Part shown: positions 31,112 to 43,034 of the stretch, piece after piece
Layout of the letters: each line of letters begins with the position of its first letter
How positions within the stretch are numbered: the stretch's first letter is position 1
NCBI GenBank assembly: GCA_964019415.1
Contig: OZ025871.1
Span: 6,247,213-6,311,212 of the forward strand
Direction: 5' to 3'
Length of the DNA: 64,000 nucleotides
From: Ianthella basta
Lineage: Eukaryota > Porifera > Demospongiae > Verongiida > Ianthellidae
Notes under the pieces: generated by a model
Databases searched by the model: none
The model's input: the letters and a program-made list of their open reading frames with translations, nothing else
Told to the model about the DNA's origin: nothing
Position numbers and translations under genes: made by a program

Positions 31112-31138
31112 CCTTGCAATTTTCACCACCTGCAATAT
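31112..31138 (+). CDS. NLR-like gene, 27-base micro-exon
   Basis: Acceptor TCTATTATTTCAG and donor AATAT|GTGAGT bound 27 bases, open in the frame from the 2A exon (LQFSPPAI) and keeping phase 1. The strong splice sites and phase match support it. Confidence 0.45.
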
Positions 31139-33205
31139 GTGAGTTGATTTGAGAAAAGGGACCAATTCCTGCAATTTCTCACTACGGACAAAAACATGCA
31201 AACGAGTCATGTTTCCGGTGAAGTCAGAAAATTGCATCATACATACCTGTGGTATAGTCCCAACATCCTGGCCAAGTTTGAAACCCGTAGTCCTTTCCTG
31301 CTCTTCAAACCATGAAGAATGGTTACACCGTCACTACGTTTATGGATATAATAACAAAAGGGTTACAGGTCGTTTTCTCATAATTGACCAAGCATATGTT
31401 CGTACTTTGAGCGGTGTATCTTGGGAATGGGAGCAGCTATTGAAGCGCAACAAAGTGCAACAAAGAGCTCATCTACTGTGCTTCCACCGAGTACCACTAA
31501 CTCAAAATCGGCGATTTGTGCAAATTGGTACCTTTTCTCAAGTCTGTTCACATATTCATGGCTGTTGGCCTCTTATTGATGACAAAGAATGACATGTTGT
31601 AATTCATTGCTGTGTCTTCTACTGAGATATCGTGGGCATTCTGCAGTCTCTGATATCTCTCGTTGACAACAGGAAGTGTTCTACACTCAGCTCTTCTTTG
31701 GGTCTACCACATGAACGGCTTACTGCCCCAAGTGTATTAAAATTTGAGTACATACTGTAATAGTCCAAGTGGAACAATTGGTCAGCCTTTTAGGATTGAC
31801 ATGCCAAATTATTTTTAATCCATCCAATTCAGGTCCTTCCTCTTTTTGACAATATTTGTAGTGGCATTGGGTTCTATTAGAAGAGGTGTATATACGTATG
31901 TGTTGTGTGTTTGTCATAATTGCTTGTACATATCAATTAGCATTAGTTATGCAAGCATCATGTGAACAAACCACAGTGCACTCATAGTCCACACAACATA
32001 TAGCCTTGAATGAATGACAAGGGTAGAGTTAATGCTCTGTTCTATCAGCACTATCACATGTAGGAGCAGCTGTGTGTGGTAAATCTCCTTGATGTGGGAA
32101 TGATCATTTGCACGGGCAGGGATAGTTGCTAACTCTATTAGATCTCGAGAGATTAGCTATAAACACAAGCCCAATGTCAATGCTGATTCATCGACAATAC
32201 AATCCTCTCTCTATACAAAGCTAACCATGCCAGATCATATTATACTTTTGTGTACCACACATCCAGGAACTTCATGATATTTTTGAACTTCATATCAGCT
32301 GCTGCTACATTCCTTCATCTCTGATTAGTTCTATGACTGAGTCTTGTCTTCTCAGTTCACCTAATAACAGCTGTTGTTGCATACAGTGGGACTCCCTGCG
32401 AGCCAAGTGTCCAAGCCAGAGTAGTCAATGCTTCATTAGTAGTTCAGCCATTGTTTCCCATTCTAAAAGTCTGCAGGCGTTCCTTCACTGCTGCTGCTTA
32501 GTGACTTCTATTGTGGTTACAATACTGTATCACTCTTCATCGTCTACTAAATTGATTTAGTAGCCAGAATCGACATGCATATCTCCCTTGCTAGTGATGT
32601 ACTGACGTGGACAGTGTGTACTCAGTTATTAGGCAGTTAGTGTAACCTGTCAATTATTGGCCAGTACCAATTGTTGGCCAGGGAGAATATAATGAGTATC
32701 CAGGGGTTGATCCACACACACTTACCTTCTGGTAGATTGTGCACTGTCATTACCTCTTAATGCTGAATTGTGCCACTTGCACTCGACTAGTAGGTGCCTG
32801 CCTTTGTTGAGCTTACTACTATGGCGTTTCACACACCAGCATGAGCTGAATACTGTAGCTATGGTGATGTGGAGCTTCATTATGACTGTTGGACTGACAG
32901 CGAATGAACGAGCCTATAACTGGATGAAAGGAACAACGATTAAAGATGGTGGTTGGCTGTGTAGGAAAAACAGAAATTAAGAGTAAAGAATGCAAATCGA
33001 AGGATAACTCTAGAATAGAAACCTTCTTTATCTGAGGAGGATTTTTCTGTATGATCCTCCATCTCTCAATCTGAAATTGTTAACTCAACCTTATACATAC
33101 TTACAGATATGGTTGAGTTATTTCCAGTACTTTAGGAGACAGCTAACAAACAAGCAAGCACTGCTAAATTTACAGATTACAGTGTTTTAATTGGAATTAT
33201 TATGA
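31139..33205. other. Intron sequence without recognised gene
   Basis: A 147-codon open frame near 31149-31592 has no recognisable motif or acceptor and ordinary composition, so it is not called. Nothing else could be supported up to the microsatellite. Confidence 0.35.
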
Positions 33206-33344
<139 letters not shown>

Positions 33345-33388
33345 ATATCCTATTCAACCTTTCTCACCACACTGTACTGTACATACAG

Positions 33389-33463
33389 GAGAGCACTCCA
33401 CAACTGGTAGACAAGAAGCTGCTAGGGACAGTTTTGTCTTCTCACAGAACGTGCTGTCAGTAG
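33389..33463 (+). CDS. Possible 75-base phase-1 exon of the NLR-like gene
   Basis: Acceptor TGTACATACAG and donor TCAGTAG|GTGAGT bound 75 bases that are open when read in phase 1 (GEHSTTGRQEAARDSFVFSQ...), although the other simple reading hits a stop. It could be spliced between the micro-exon at 31112 and the Death exon without changing frame, so it may be an optional exon. Confidence 0.35.
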   Translation, partial: ESTPQLVDKKLLGTVLSSHRTCCQ

Positions 33464-34039
33464 GTGAGTTCAGTTTATGTTGTTGATGTCTTTGACTGTG
33501 TCTGCTTTGAGGCATTCTTCCTGTCTTTTCAGCGTTTCATTAGTAATACCTTCATTATTGCTACATATCATTAATGTATATCTCCCCTGCTCAACTTGAG
33601 AGTGCCTGGCCATGCTGCTATATGTATGGCAGAACTCCCTAACCCTGACAGTGTTTGTGTGCAACAAATGCTCACTTTGTGAAGGGACCATGTTACCTAC
33701 ATCCATGCACTGGAACCATACTTGTTGAAAGTGTTGCCCTCAAACAGTTGTGACCTCTGCACCATGGCACTTTGACTTCTAACCTTTGTACTTCCTCCTA
33801 TTTGACAACTAATCTACCTCCAAGGTCACACCCCGGGAGACACATCCCTCTTCACAACCCCCAAGTGGAGAGATGCTCTAACTAATTATCTTTTTTGTGT
33901 TTGCTTCGTGTTTCGTGCTTCGTGTTTGCTATGTTTATTGGGTGCTTGTATAACTGTTAATTGTTGTGCAAGGCGGTTATATCAAACTTTTTCGATGTAT
34001 ATAATTATTTGCTTTTTGTTGTACATATGTAATTGGACA

Positions 34040-34627
34040 AGGTGATTGTACAATTGGAGTGCACCTTTTACATGCGCAACACTAAAGGAACTTAGACTGA
34101 CGACCCTCACTTTGAGAAAAAAAAACTCCACACTGCTAAACTTATGTTTCGATGCTTGTCTTCCAAGGCTCCATCCTCTTCTCCTCACCTACCTTCTGCA
34201 ACACTCGCTCATCTACTACCCACCAACTCAATCTTCCAGCATGCACTAAAGACATCACTAGGACAGGCATTCAGTTTTGTTGGTACCTCGCTGTGGTGTA
34301 GCTTGCCCCCAAGTGTACGTTGCTCCAGTGACTACAGTCCATTTTGTAAAGCATGCCTTGTTCTGTTTTCCAATGCATTAATGAATGCACTTTCATTATC
34401 TATGGCAGTGTGAACATTTGACAGCATGAATTGAGCATGAAACGTACTGTGTAAACTGTTTTTATAATTACAATGTTCTATTTATTATTTATCTATTGTT
34501 CTATTATAGCATGTAACTATATTATTCCTTTTTGTATACATGTTTGTCTTGCTGGGTGCCTTTACAGTAACCTCTGGCTATTGGCTTTTCCCAGACTAAA
34601 TAAGATTTCTGATCCTGATCCTGAAAC
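34040..34627 (+). mobile_element. 3' end of a LINE
   Basis: The frame near 34260-34350 reads FSFVGTSLWCSLPPSVRC, matching the usual C-terminal signature of jockey/CR1-type ORF2 (F-S-x-x-x-x-x-LWNSLPxxIR). The block ends in a short repeat, CTGATCCTGATCCTGA, like the microsatellite tails of that group. It is heavily 5'-truncated and sits in an intron of the NLR-like gene. Confidence 0.55.
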
Positions 34628-36567
34628 ACATCTTATCACCTCTGTCATATAACGTGCAGGGATTAGGTTGCATGGGGCATACATGATGCTAAATGTCATA
34701 GATACTCCATATACTACCTAACCATTTAATATGTTTCAGGTTGGGTTTAGAGAATATATAGTACTGCTGTAGTTTGAGCCATGGAAAAGTGTGCAAAAGC
34801 TTCATCCTATTGGAAGCACTTAGAATATTGCTTACTACTGTTCTATCATACTGCAGCAACATACTGTAGCTGTTCAAAACTTGTGCACCAAAGGTGACTG
34901 ATTCTTCCACATGTGAAGCTAGCAAGATGACCAATAGATTTCCAGGTAGCCACATAGCTACCGAATGAACATAGAGACTCAGATTGCAGATAACTCTGCC
35001 ACTGCTGTTTACTGATCCATCATGCTGTCCCACCGTCCGATTCCTCTGCGCGAACTTGGCTTCCCTCGCTTTAAATTCTGCCGGGTGCATCTTCTGATGA
35101 TGCAACATTCGTCAGCCTAGTCAAGAGATGGGCAAGATATCTCATTTGTAGAGGAACAAGTTTTCAGAGATGTAGTATATGGAGGTTTCTGCTTGGTTTG
35201 CTGGGCTTTGGGTTAGCCCTTCTGAAGAATAATTAAGCTGCATAGATTCGCACTCCTTTCCCTAGTGCTTTTCTTGTATGGCAAAAACAATAATCATTTG
35301 CCCATTTTTCCCTTATATGGTAAATAAATCACTTATGACACCCCCACTCAGGATGTGGCTAAGTTATAAGCGCTAACTTATTCATGCTAATTTATAAGCT
35401 ATACATCCACATGCCCATGCTGATATGTTTGTGGTTATGGATGTCTGTGTGGATAATCTTTGGATGTGTGCCCCTAGCAAGAAACTACATATATGTGATT
35501 AGTTGTAGTTTGATGCTTACATACGTATACCATATCTTAATAGGGTATAACGTCAAGTGATGTGTTATTTGAATTCCAGTGAAATATAGATTACTAAGCT
35601 TCTTGATGGAAGCAATGTGTCCATGGCAGACAGTCTATACAGAACTTCCTCATACCTGGTCCACTTGATCTGATCTATGTTGACTATATTCGAAAGTATT
35701 GACCAATTACAATAACCTCTCATACCTCCATCCAGTACCAATCTCAGTTCCATCTTAAGGTTGTGGACCACCCCACACACTGTATGAAGTCATGTACCTT
35801 TACTTGTTTTGTATTTAGTAACTAAATTTAACAGTCTCATCTTCAGACCTTTCTGCCGGGGAGAGGAAGGGTGTGGGGACTGTGGACAAGATGCTTTGAC
35901 ACAACAGAATGTAATTAAAGTTGATAACATAATCCTGCATGTATTAGCAGCATGTATACTTGCACACAGTGCAGATTTCACCCCATGGCCACATTGCATC
36001 TCTGGAACTCACAACCACCGTTGAGTTTCAGTTGTCAATGTAAGGAAGATGTCCTTGCGTGGAATATTGAAAACAGTGTGCAGTGCAGGTTAGAAAGCCA
36101 CTTTCTGCTGCTCGTCCATCGGAAGACTGACCAAGACATCTTTGCCAAGTGGATGTATTCTGTCATTTCATTGTACTGAATGTCCTTCAGCGTTATCCAG
36201 CCTTACACGTATAGTTGTTCTGGATACCGCTTCACTTAAAGCTTTGAGTCTGAATCTTCTAACATGCGTACTTGACATGCTTAAGGTTGCAAGCAATAAT
36301 ATGTGACTTTGCAATCTGATTCGCACTGCCAACATTCTAGCAGCAATTGTGATAATTAGTCTGCTTTCACCAGACCCTTCCTCCATGCATGTGCACTTTA
36401 GAAGAATCTGGGGACGAGACTAGTAACTAAACATCTCTTAATATTGCTACACTGGGACCCTACACTGTACGTAATACTATTTCACTTGTTGTGAAATGTG
36501 TGCAATTATCTGACATATCAATTCTTGGATTATTTGCTAATGTTCAATATTTTGCTTTTACATACAG
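34628..36567. other. Intron sequence, nothing recognised
   Basis: Several open frames of 70-140 codons exist on both strands but show no motif, acceptor/donor pair or coding-like composition. The region ends in the acceptor TTTTACATACAG of the Death exon. Confidence 0.35.
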
Positions 36568-36846
36568 GTCACCAGAAGTGTGACATGCTATTTAGGACGT
36601 GTATCAGTAAATGTGCTGCTGGGAAGGGGCGGTCAATCCTTGAGGGAGTTGGCCTTTCAGCTGAAGCAAGGGACATGTGCTACACTAATCACCCATTGAA
36701 TGAGGAGGAGGCTGTCCAGTCAGGACTGATTAAATGGAGGAATGGAGGTGGGAACAGTCCCACATGGACTGTGCTTCTAGGGTCAATGGAGTATGCAGAG
36801 ATAGCAGCGCAGCACATTAACAAACTGAAGGAGGAACTCCTCAAAG
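36568..36846 (+). CDS. NLR-like gene, Death-domain exon
   Basis: Acceptor TTTTGCTTTTACATACAG and donor CTCAAAG|GTGCAG. Read in phase 1 it encodes about 93 residues with a Death-fold pattern: GVGLSAEARDMC, then NEEEAVQSGLIKWRNGGG, then TWTVLLGSMEYAEIAAQHI. The central Trp, the small-residue turn and the final helix are all in place. Death domains recruit partners by homotypic contact and often precede NACHT in NLRs of sponges and cnidarians. It starts and ends in phase 1, so it can accept any of the phase-1 leader exons upstream. Confidence 0.7.
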
Positions 36847-37605
36847 GTGCAGTCTACGTAGCTGTGTTAGTGAGATTCTAAGGGTCATCCGCTGTGTGCT
36901 GGACATTGCTCTTAATATGATGATCATCGGCTACCACATTGTGTCTTTCAACATTAATCACATAGTGCAGATATGCTGCTGGGAAGTAAGTTTTGTATAT
37001 ACGTTTCTTTGTCAAAGGTGTATTTTAGCCATTCAGCCTCCTTAATCTTTAATGCATGTGAAGAAACCTCTCTTGTTCGAGCGAATTTACACCGTGTCAT
37101 TCTCGTCCATTGTTGAAACCCAAGAGTTTGTGCAGTTTAATGAATTGGTGTAGGACAGACTCTATATCTTCTGGTGATACTGAGCAAAAGGGTTCATCTC
37201 CATAATCATCTTTCAGGGCCAAGAAAAGGCTTGGAGAGTAACAACGTGTGATGTATTGTTCAGTAAACTATGCACATGAAATGATGAGTCTGGAATGGGT
37301 TCAAATAGACTGTCAAACTACCTTCCTTTTATGGTGTAGTTCGGGCATGAAATAGCCTGAAAGTTTGAAAACATTGTGCGCAGATTATACTTGGGCCCAT
37401 TATATAATAGAGTAAAAACATTTAACTTGTGTGATTACCCTGCTAATGTGTGTACACAGACCAAAACTGTTGTCTTTATAATTATGGACTCTGTTCTGTA
37501 ACTTTGTGATAGCATTGTGTTTGTACGAACATAGTTACACAACCTTTATTCCAATCCAATTTATTTATTTTAGTACTTGCTAAGGTCTACATATACTGTA
37601 GCCGC
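36847..37605. other. Intron sequence, nothing recognised
   Basis: No supported exon or repeat boundary. Confidence 0.35.
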
Positions 37606-38425
37606 AAAATTATGTTTCCATTTGAAGTTTTTCTTCATGAACTTCACCCGCAGTTCTTCCCGAACTTTGATCCCACTTCATATGAAGTTTGCCCAAAGTG
37701 GGATCGAAGTTTGTACGAAATAAGCCCTAAGTGGGCCTGAAGTTCGCTCAAAGTTGCCCCCATATTAATTTGAAGTTGCAGCGAAGTTCATTCGTAGCTG
37801 GCCCGAAGTTTGTACGAAGTTGCCTCGATTGATAGATTGCTATCGTTAGCACCAGCATTATTAGGGAGTGAACGTGCTAGCTATTCATGCACAAGTAGTT
37901 TTGGAAGTGAAGAGTTGGCCTCCATATCACTGGCTATGGCTTCATTACAGTGAGTATCGAGGGTCAATCTTCAAATAATCTTCATTGCCTATTTCAAGAG
38001 AGGCAGGTAAGTGTCCAGTTCACTTTTTGCCTTTGATCCATTTGGTTGTGATGGCTCTACAGCCCTGGGGAAGCCTTGACAATCGAGGTCTAGCCTTCTT
38101 ACCAACATATGACGCAGGAATAATTAAAGTTACAATGTTAAGTACAAGCAGCTAGAGTAGATACTTCGGAACAGTACAGCTTATGGTAATTTAGACAGTC
38201 TTCACCTTTTGTCCAAATAGAATCTTTCCAGTTGCAACGTCACCCATAATTTAAGTTCATATGAAGCTGGTCCTAAGTTTGCCCGAAGTTTGAACGAAGT
38301 TGGCCCTAAGTTCGTACGAAGTCGACCAGAAGTTCATACTGTACAAAGCTTACCTGAAGCTTGTGCAGAGTTCGCACAAAGTTTTTGAGCGAAGTTCGCT
38401 TCGAAATAGTATCAATTTTGGCACC
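37606..38425. repeat. Block of degenerate GAAGTTYG palindromic repeats
   Basis: Two clusters (about 37620-37825 and 38250-38400) contain more than twenty variants of GAAGTTTGNNCGAAGTT and its complement, separated by ~400 bp of ordinary sequence. The pattern resembles the subterminal binding-site arrays of some hAT or CACTA-type transposons, or a decayed non-autonomous element. TIRs and target duplication could not be fixed. Confidence 0.55.
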
Positions 38426-38696
38426 TACTTCCTGTGAACAATGTAGTATAAATGGTAAACCAGGTTCATGATTTTTTGTAGACAACAGATTCATGTACAT
38501 TATTTGCCTTCACATTAATTGAAATGCATGTAGAGTAGGCGCCACAATTATGAGACGCCTAGCTAATAACAACCATAACTTCCGGTGGTAATTGTCTGGT
38601 GTGATCAAATTTGGTTCTTGATACCTTCAAGATTCGAACTATTTGCATGTGTAGTTTCATCCACTATTTCCATATCACTTGCTGCAAAGCAGTAGT

Positions 38697-39345
38697 TTTT
38701 GTGGCGCCGAAGGCGTCCCTATATTGTTTTCAGATTTAGGTATTCGTATGGCTTCATGTTCGTATGTATAATTATATATGTTATATATATATATTTCTGT
38801 CATTTTGCAAATGGCGGCACTTTTGGCATTCTTTACAAAGCCTAAAATCATCTCTAATGGCGTTTCGCTGTCTCTCAATCGAACGAAATGTGTTCAAGAA
38901 CATGTGTTGATAGAGTGATACTCGTAAAAAGCCTAAAGAAAGACTCTTCTGCGAGATACAGCTCCAATTATCACTGACGGACAATGTAAAATGGCCGCGC
39001 TCGATGCTCTCTGTTTTCTAGGCTCATAATCATTTTTTGGGGCGCCGAAGGCGCCCCTATATTGTTTTCAGATTTAGGTCTTCGTATGGCTTCATGTTCG
39101 TATATATATATATTTCTGTCATTTTGCAAATGGCGGCGCTCACGTCGTTCTTTACAAAGCTTTAAATCCTCTCTAATGACGTTTCGCCGTGTTGAATCGA
39201 ACGAAATGTGGTCATAAACATGTGTTAATAGAGTGATACTAATAAAAAGCCTAAGGAACGTCTCTTCTGCGAGATACAGCTCCAATTATCACTGACGGAC
39301 ATTGTAAAATGGCCGCGCGCTTGAGGCTTTCTGTTTGCTAGGCTC
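38697..39345. repeat. Tandem pair of ~330-bp units
   Basis: Units start at TGGCGCCGAAGGCGTCCCTA (about 38701) and GGGCGCCGAAGGCGCCCCTA (about 39040). Each continues with TTTTCAGATTTAGG, CATTTTGCAAATGGCGGC and CTTCTGCGAGATACAGCTCC. The copies are about 90% alike by eye. Confidence 0.85.
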
Positions 39346-39361
39346 AAAACCATCTTTCTTT

Positions 39362-40530
39362 AGATTTCGCCGTGTATCCAAAGAACGCAAAGTGTTTCTA
39401 GAACATGTTTAAGTAATAGTATTGTGGTAGGAAGCTTACTTAACTGTTTTTCTGCGAGGTACAGCCCTAAATACAACAGAAGTCTAGTGACCCGTAGGCC
39501 AATAATGGAGGACCAGCGAGTCATGACACATAATTATAGCCATGATTCGCTCATATAGTCATCATAGGGTAGCCTTTTAGCCAGCACACTCCTCCTCCAG
39601 GCACAAAGTAACAATTGCTCATTTAGAATGTCATATAGATCAAAAAGCAGTAGGCAAACATTTGACAGTTTGGTAGGGATGCTTTCACTGGATATGACTG
39701 GCTGCTCTGGAGACTTGAAACTCTTGCAAACCCAACGGTCTAGTGTGTCTTGATGTATCTTTCAGGCCAACAACAATACTGTACCCCCAACTATCTGATT
39801 TACTGAACGTATATGGGAAAATTGCTAGCAAGTAGTTCGAGATTCAGGGGTGCCCTGGCGCCCCACGAGTTTTTTAACTCGAATTGCTTGTTTTGTATTT
39901 CGCCGTGTATCCAAGGGACGAAATGACTTTCTAGAGCATGCTTAAGTAATAGTATTGTAGTAGAAAGCTTTTCTAACTATTCTCCTGCGAGGTATAGCCC
40001 CAAATACAACAGATGTCGAACGAGCCGTTGGCTGATGAGAGACAAATCAAATCATGTAGGCGAACAGTTGGTGGGCAATACATAGCAGATTATTCAACAA
40101 CTGAATGAGGACGTTTAATCTGCTACGTATTGCCCACAAACTATTCGCCTACATTGAACAACGTAGCAATGAGCCTCTTCTACTTTAAATCGAATCATGG
40201 CATTACCACTTAGGGAAGCGTTTTTAGCCAGCACACTCCTTCTCCCGGCACAAAGCAACATGTACATCCTCATTCAGAATGTAATGTAGATCAAAAAGCA
40301 TCAGCAAAGCATTTTGACAGTTTGGTAGGGGTGCTTTCCCTGGATAACTTCCTGGTCTGGAGAATTGAAACTCTTGCAACCCCAACAGTCTATGGCATAG
40401 TGATGTATCTTTCAGGCCAGCAGCAATGCTATTTGAACTGTTGCACGTGCACGGGGAAGTTGTTAGCAAGTAGTTCGAGTTCAGGGGCGCCCAGTGCCCC
40501 ACGAGTTTTTTAACTCGAAATACTTGTTAA
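39362..40530. repeat. Tandem pair of larger related units
   Basis: About 39362-39890 and 39891-40530 are colinear: TTTCGCCGTGTATCCAA, CTGCGAGGTA, TTAGCCAGCACACTCC, ATAGATCAAAAAGCA, ATGTATCTTTCAGGCCA and CCCACGAGTTTTTTAACTCG. The start shares its beginning with the 38.7-kb units, so all four blocks may be parts of one rearranged element. Confidence 0.75.
40057..40151. repeat. Short hairpin inside the tandem block
   Basis: GTAGGCGAACAGTTGGTGGG and about 17 further bases are inverted on the right as CCCACAAACTATTCGCCTAC, arms about 37 bp and loop about 20 bp. It is present in only one of the two larger units, so it is a later insertion. Confidence 0.75.
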
Positions 40531-40553
40531 GCAAGCCATGTTTGCAAACATTA

Positions 40554-42884
40554 TGGGACAATGTATGAATTATGAGACACCATCAATAAATCTGCCATAA
40601 CATTATCAAGAAGAGACAATACACACTTACACACAAGAGTCACAAAAAACATAGCTGGGATATCAAATTCATTTACTCTTATGCACTGAATATGGTACCA
40701 AGTGTCACATTTATCACAGCATATCCAACGAGCAGTTTCCAAATCACGCCTGCATACAGGACATTCAACATTTTCATTATTGTCGGAGATATGGAAGGCT
40801 TCGAATAGAGTGTCAAGATCTGCAGTATGACTGTCTTTTCTTGAGGTTTCTTTTGCTCCAGCTTTCTTGCTCATTTGTTTTTTAGCGGTTCTCTTCTTCA
40901 GTTTCTCTACATCTTCTCTCATCTTCTTCTCTTCCTCTTCTTTTTTCCTTTCTTTCTTTGCCTCTGCTTCAGCTTTCTCTTTCTCTTTGCTTTTCAGTTC
41001 CTCAAGAATTTTCTCATCGGTTATACATACAGCTTTGCTGTTCACGCTGACCTTTTTCTTTTTGGAAGATCGTTGAGGTAGAGGGAGTGACAGAAGGTCA
41101 CTGAGCACATCAGATGACGTAGTAGTGCTACTTGGTAGCGATTTGGGATTAGCAACAGGGCTAACATCAGATGTACACGATGGTTCAGTGACACCCACGC
41201 TTCGTACTTTGGATCAGGGACATCATACCCTTCTTCGAACTGTTTCTGATAAAGCGTCTCCTCTTTCTCTGTAAATTGGATAGTATCGCTCTTAGCACTT
41301 GGCTTCTCCAATTGATCAGCAGATTTACTGAACACTTTGGAAGGTGCCAGTTGTCTGTCATCAATCTGACCAAGATTCAGTGGGTATATTCCACACTTTC
41401 GGAAACCACTCATTATGTTAATTGGTGTTAAGGACTGTGACCATGCCTTCCCTACGAGGGATGCCAGGACATCTACTGTGACAACTTGTCCTGGTATTTC
41501 TCCTGTATACTGCTTGCAGGCCTTGTGGAAATGTGATTTAAATGATTTGAATACACCAACATCCAGTGGCTGCAAAATGTGAGTAGTGTGTGCCGGCAAG
41601 CATAGAAGGTATATGCCATTTCCACGGGCAAGCTCAATAAGATTGATTGACACATGTGAAGTATGACCGTCTTGGATTATCAGAACTGGTCGAGCAGGTG
41701 GAATTTGGTCAATAAAAAATTTCAGCCATTCCAGATACAGCTCACCATTTATCCACCCATTTTTGGAGGTCTTAAAATTGAGCCAGCAGGGGCTCCTTCT
41801 TGGTATGGCTCAGGAACAGGCTTCTTGCGAGGGTAGATTAGCATAGGGGGCAGGGCAGACCCAGCCGCATTGACACAAGTAACAACCATATGGTTTCTTC
41901 CCCTTTCAGCTGATGTCAAAGAATACACAATGTCATGTTTCCATGATATTTCTGTGAGAACTTTTCCTGGCACATGAACAATGTTAACACCTGTCTCATC
42001 TACGTTGTACATTTACATCGGCTTTGTGAACAGATTCAATCGCCCACACAGAGCTCCCAACTTGGCAAAGAAATCTGCAATGACATCTTCATTTGAGCAT
42101 ATTGCTCCGCAGCAAGACAGTGGCTGAGAAGAACGAAGAGTGAGACGAGGATGACGGCTTAAAAACCCTTCGTACCAGCCACGTCCAGCCATGCTATCAT
42201 GGAATGGGTAAGGTTTCTTCATTTTCTCTGCAATTTGAAATGCAAACTGCATCATGTCTTCTCTACTAAGACCAAATTCTCAATCAGCCATCTCGATGCA
42301 ATACTCTTCCAAATCACTTTCTTCATCCTTGCTTAACACCTCAACCTGACCACCTACTCTCCTTCTCAAAGCCTCAATTGGCACATTGTATCACCTATGT
42401 GCTAATGCTTCCCGCAAAGAACAGGATTTATTGACAACCGCATCTACAGCTGCTATCATACTTTCTCGACTCCACAGTTTTTGCTTTTTACCTTTGGTGG
42501 CCATTGGGAACACCTAGAAATTAGAGGAAAGCAGTAGTCACTTTCATAGTCTACCCCTTTTGTACAAAAGGGTTTGGTAGGCCATGGAGTATCAAAAGTA
42601 TACAGCAACAACGATCGACCTACCTTCATAGAAGACTTTTTAGCAATTCCAGGCATTTTGACACGGTTCACGCGTGAAACGTTTCCAAATGGCGTTCTTC
42701 TTAGTGCGGATAATTAGTCACGCATACGTCGAAAATTTGGACCCAGTTTCTACTAGTTTTATTCTCCTCGAATATAACTTTGCCAAATTCTGTAGCGTGC
42801 CGCATGATCCCTAGGTATCAGTCAATGTTGTACAAGGGTGAGTTTCAAAATTGGTGTAAGTGCCCCTTAATTCATACCGTCCCA
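40554..42884 (-). mobile_element. pogo/Tc-mariner transposon with PHD finger, broken
   Basis: TIRs TGGGACAATGTATGAATTA and the related inverted right end are flanked by TA on both sides (40552-40553, 42885-42886). On the minus strand the parts run: pogo-type helix-turn-helix (SLREA... near 42400), CENP-B/Tc5-like HTH (AGRGWYEGFLSRHPRLTLR, 42190-42110), DDE core with three Asp in NVDETG (~42000), IIQDGHTSH (~41670) and LQPLDVGVF (~41565), then a Lys/Glu-rich coiled region and a C-terminal PHD finger (CPVCRRDL ... CCDKCDTWYHIQCIRV, ~40770-40650). At least two in-frame stops and two frame changes break the reading, so it is dead. It lies in an intron of the NLR-like gene, on the opposite strand. 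Confidence 0.85.
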
Positions 42885-42972
42885 TAATACCAGCACGCAC
42901 TCTACGTATAGTAACACTGTTATTTTAATTCTGTTGCCAGTTGATTGTTCTCTAAACTATTGTGCACTGCAG

Positions 42973-43034
42973 CTGAGGGCCAAGGAGGAGTTGATGAAGG
43001 ATTGATGTCCACTAGCTTTAGTGATGAGAAAATG
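42973..43034 (+). CDS. NLR-like gene, linker exon
   Basis: Acceptor ATTGTGCACTGCAG and donor AAAATG|GTAAGC. Its phase continues from the Death exon (EGQGGVDEGLMSTSFSDEKM) and it ends in phase 0, which is what the NACHT exon at 47521 needs. It lies just outside the right end of the pogo element. Confidence 0.5.

Noticed and set aside
31149-31592. 147-codon ORF in the NLR-like intron
   Set aside because: No acceptor, donor or motif, and ordinary composition; compatible with chance in an AT-moderate intron.
37606-38425. CRISPR-like array
   Set aside because: Repeats are degenerate, in both orientations and unevenly spaced, in a clearly eukaryotic context.
40867-41081. Phe/Ser-rich plus-strand membrane proteins
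   Set aside because: They are the antisense of the Lys/Glu-rich coiled region of the pogo protein.
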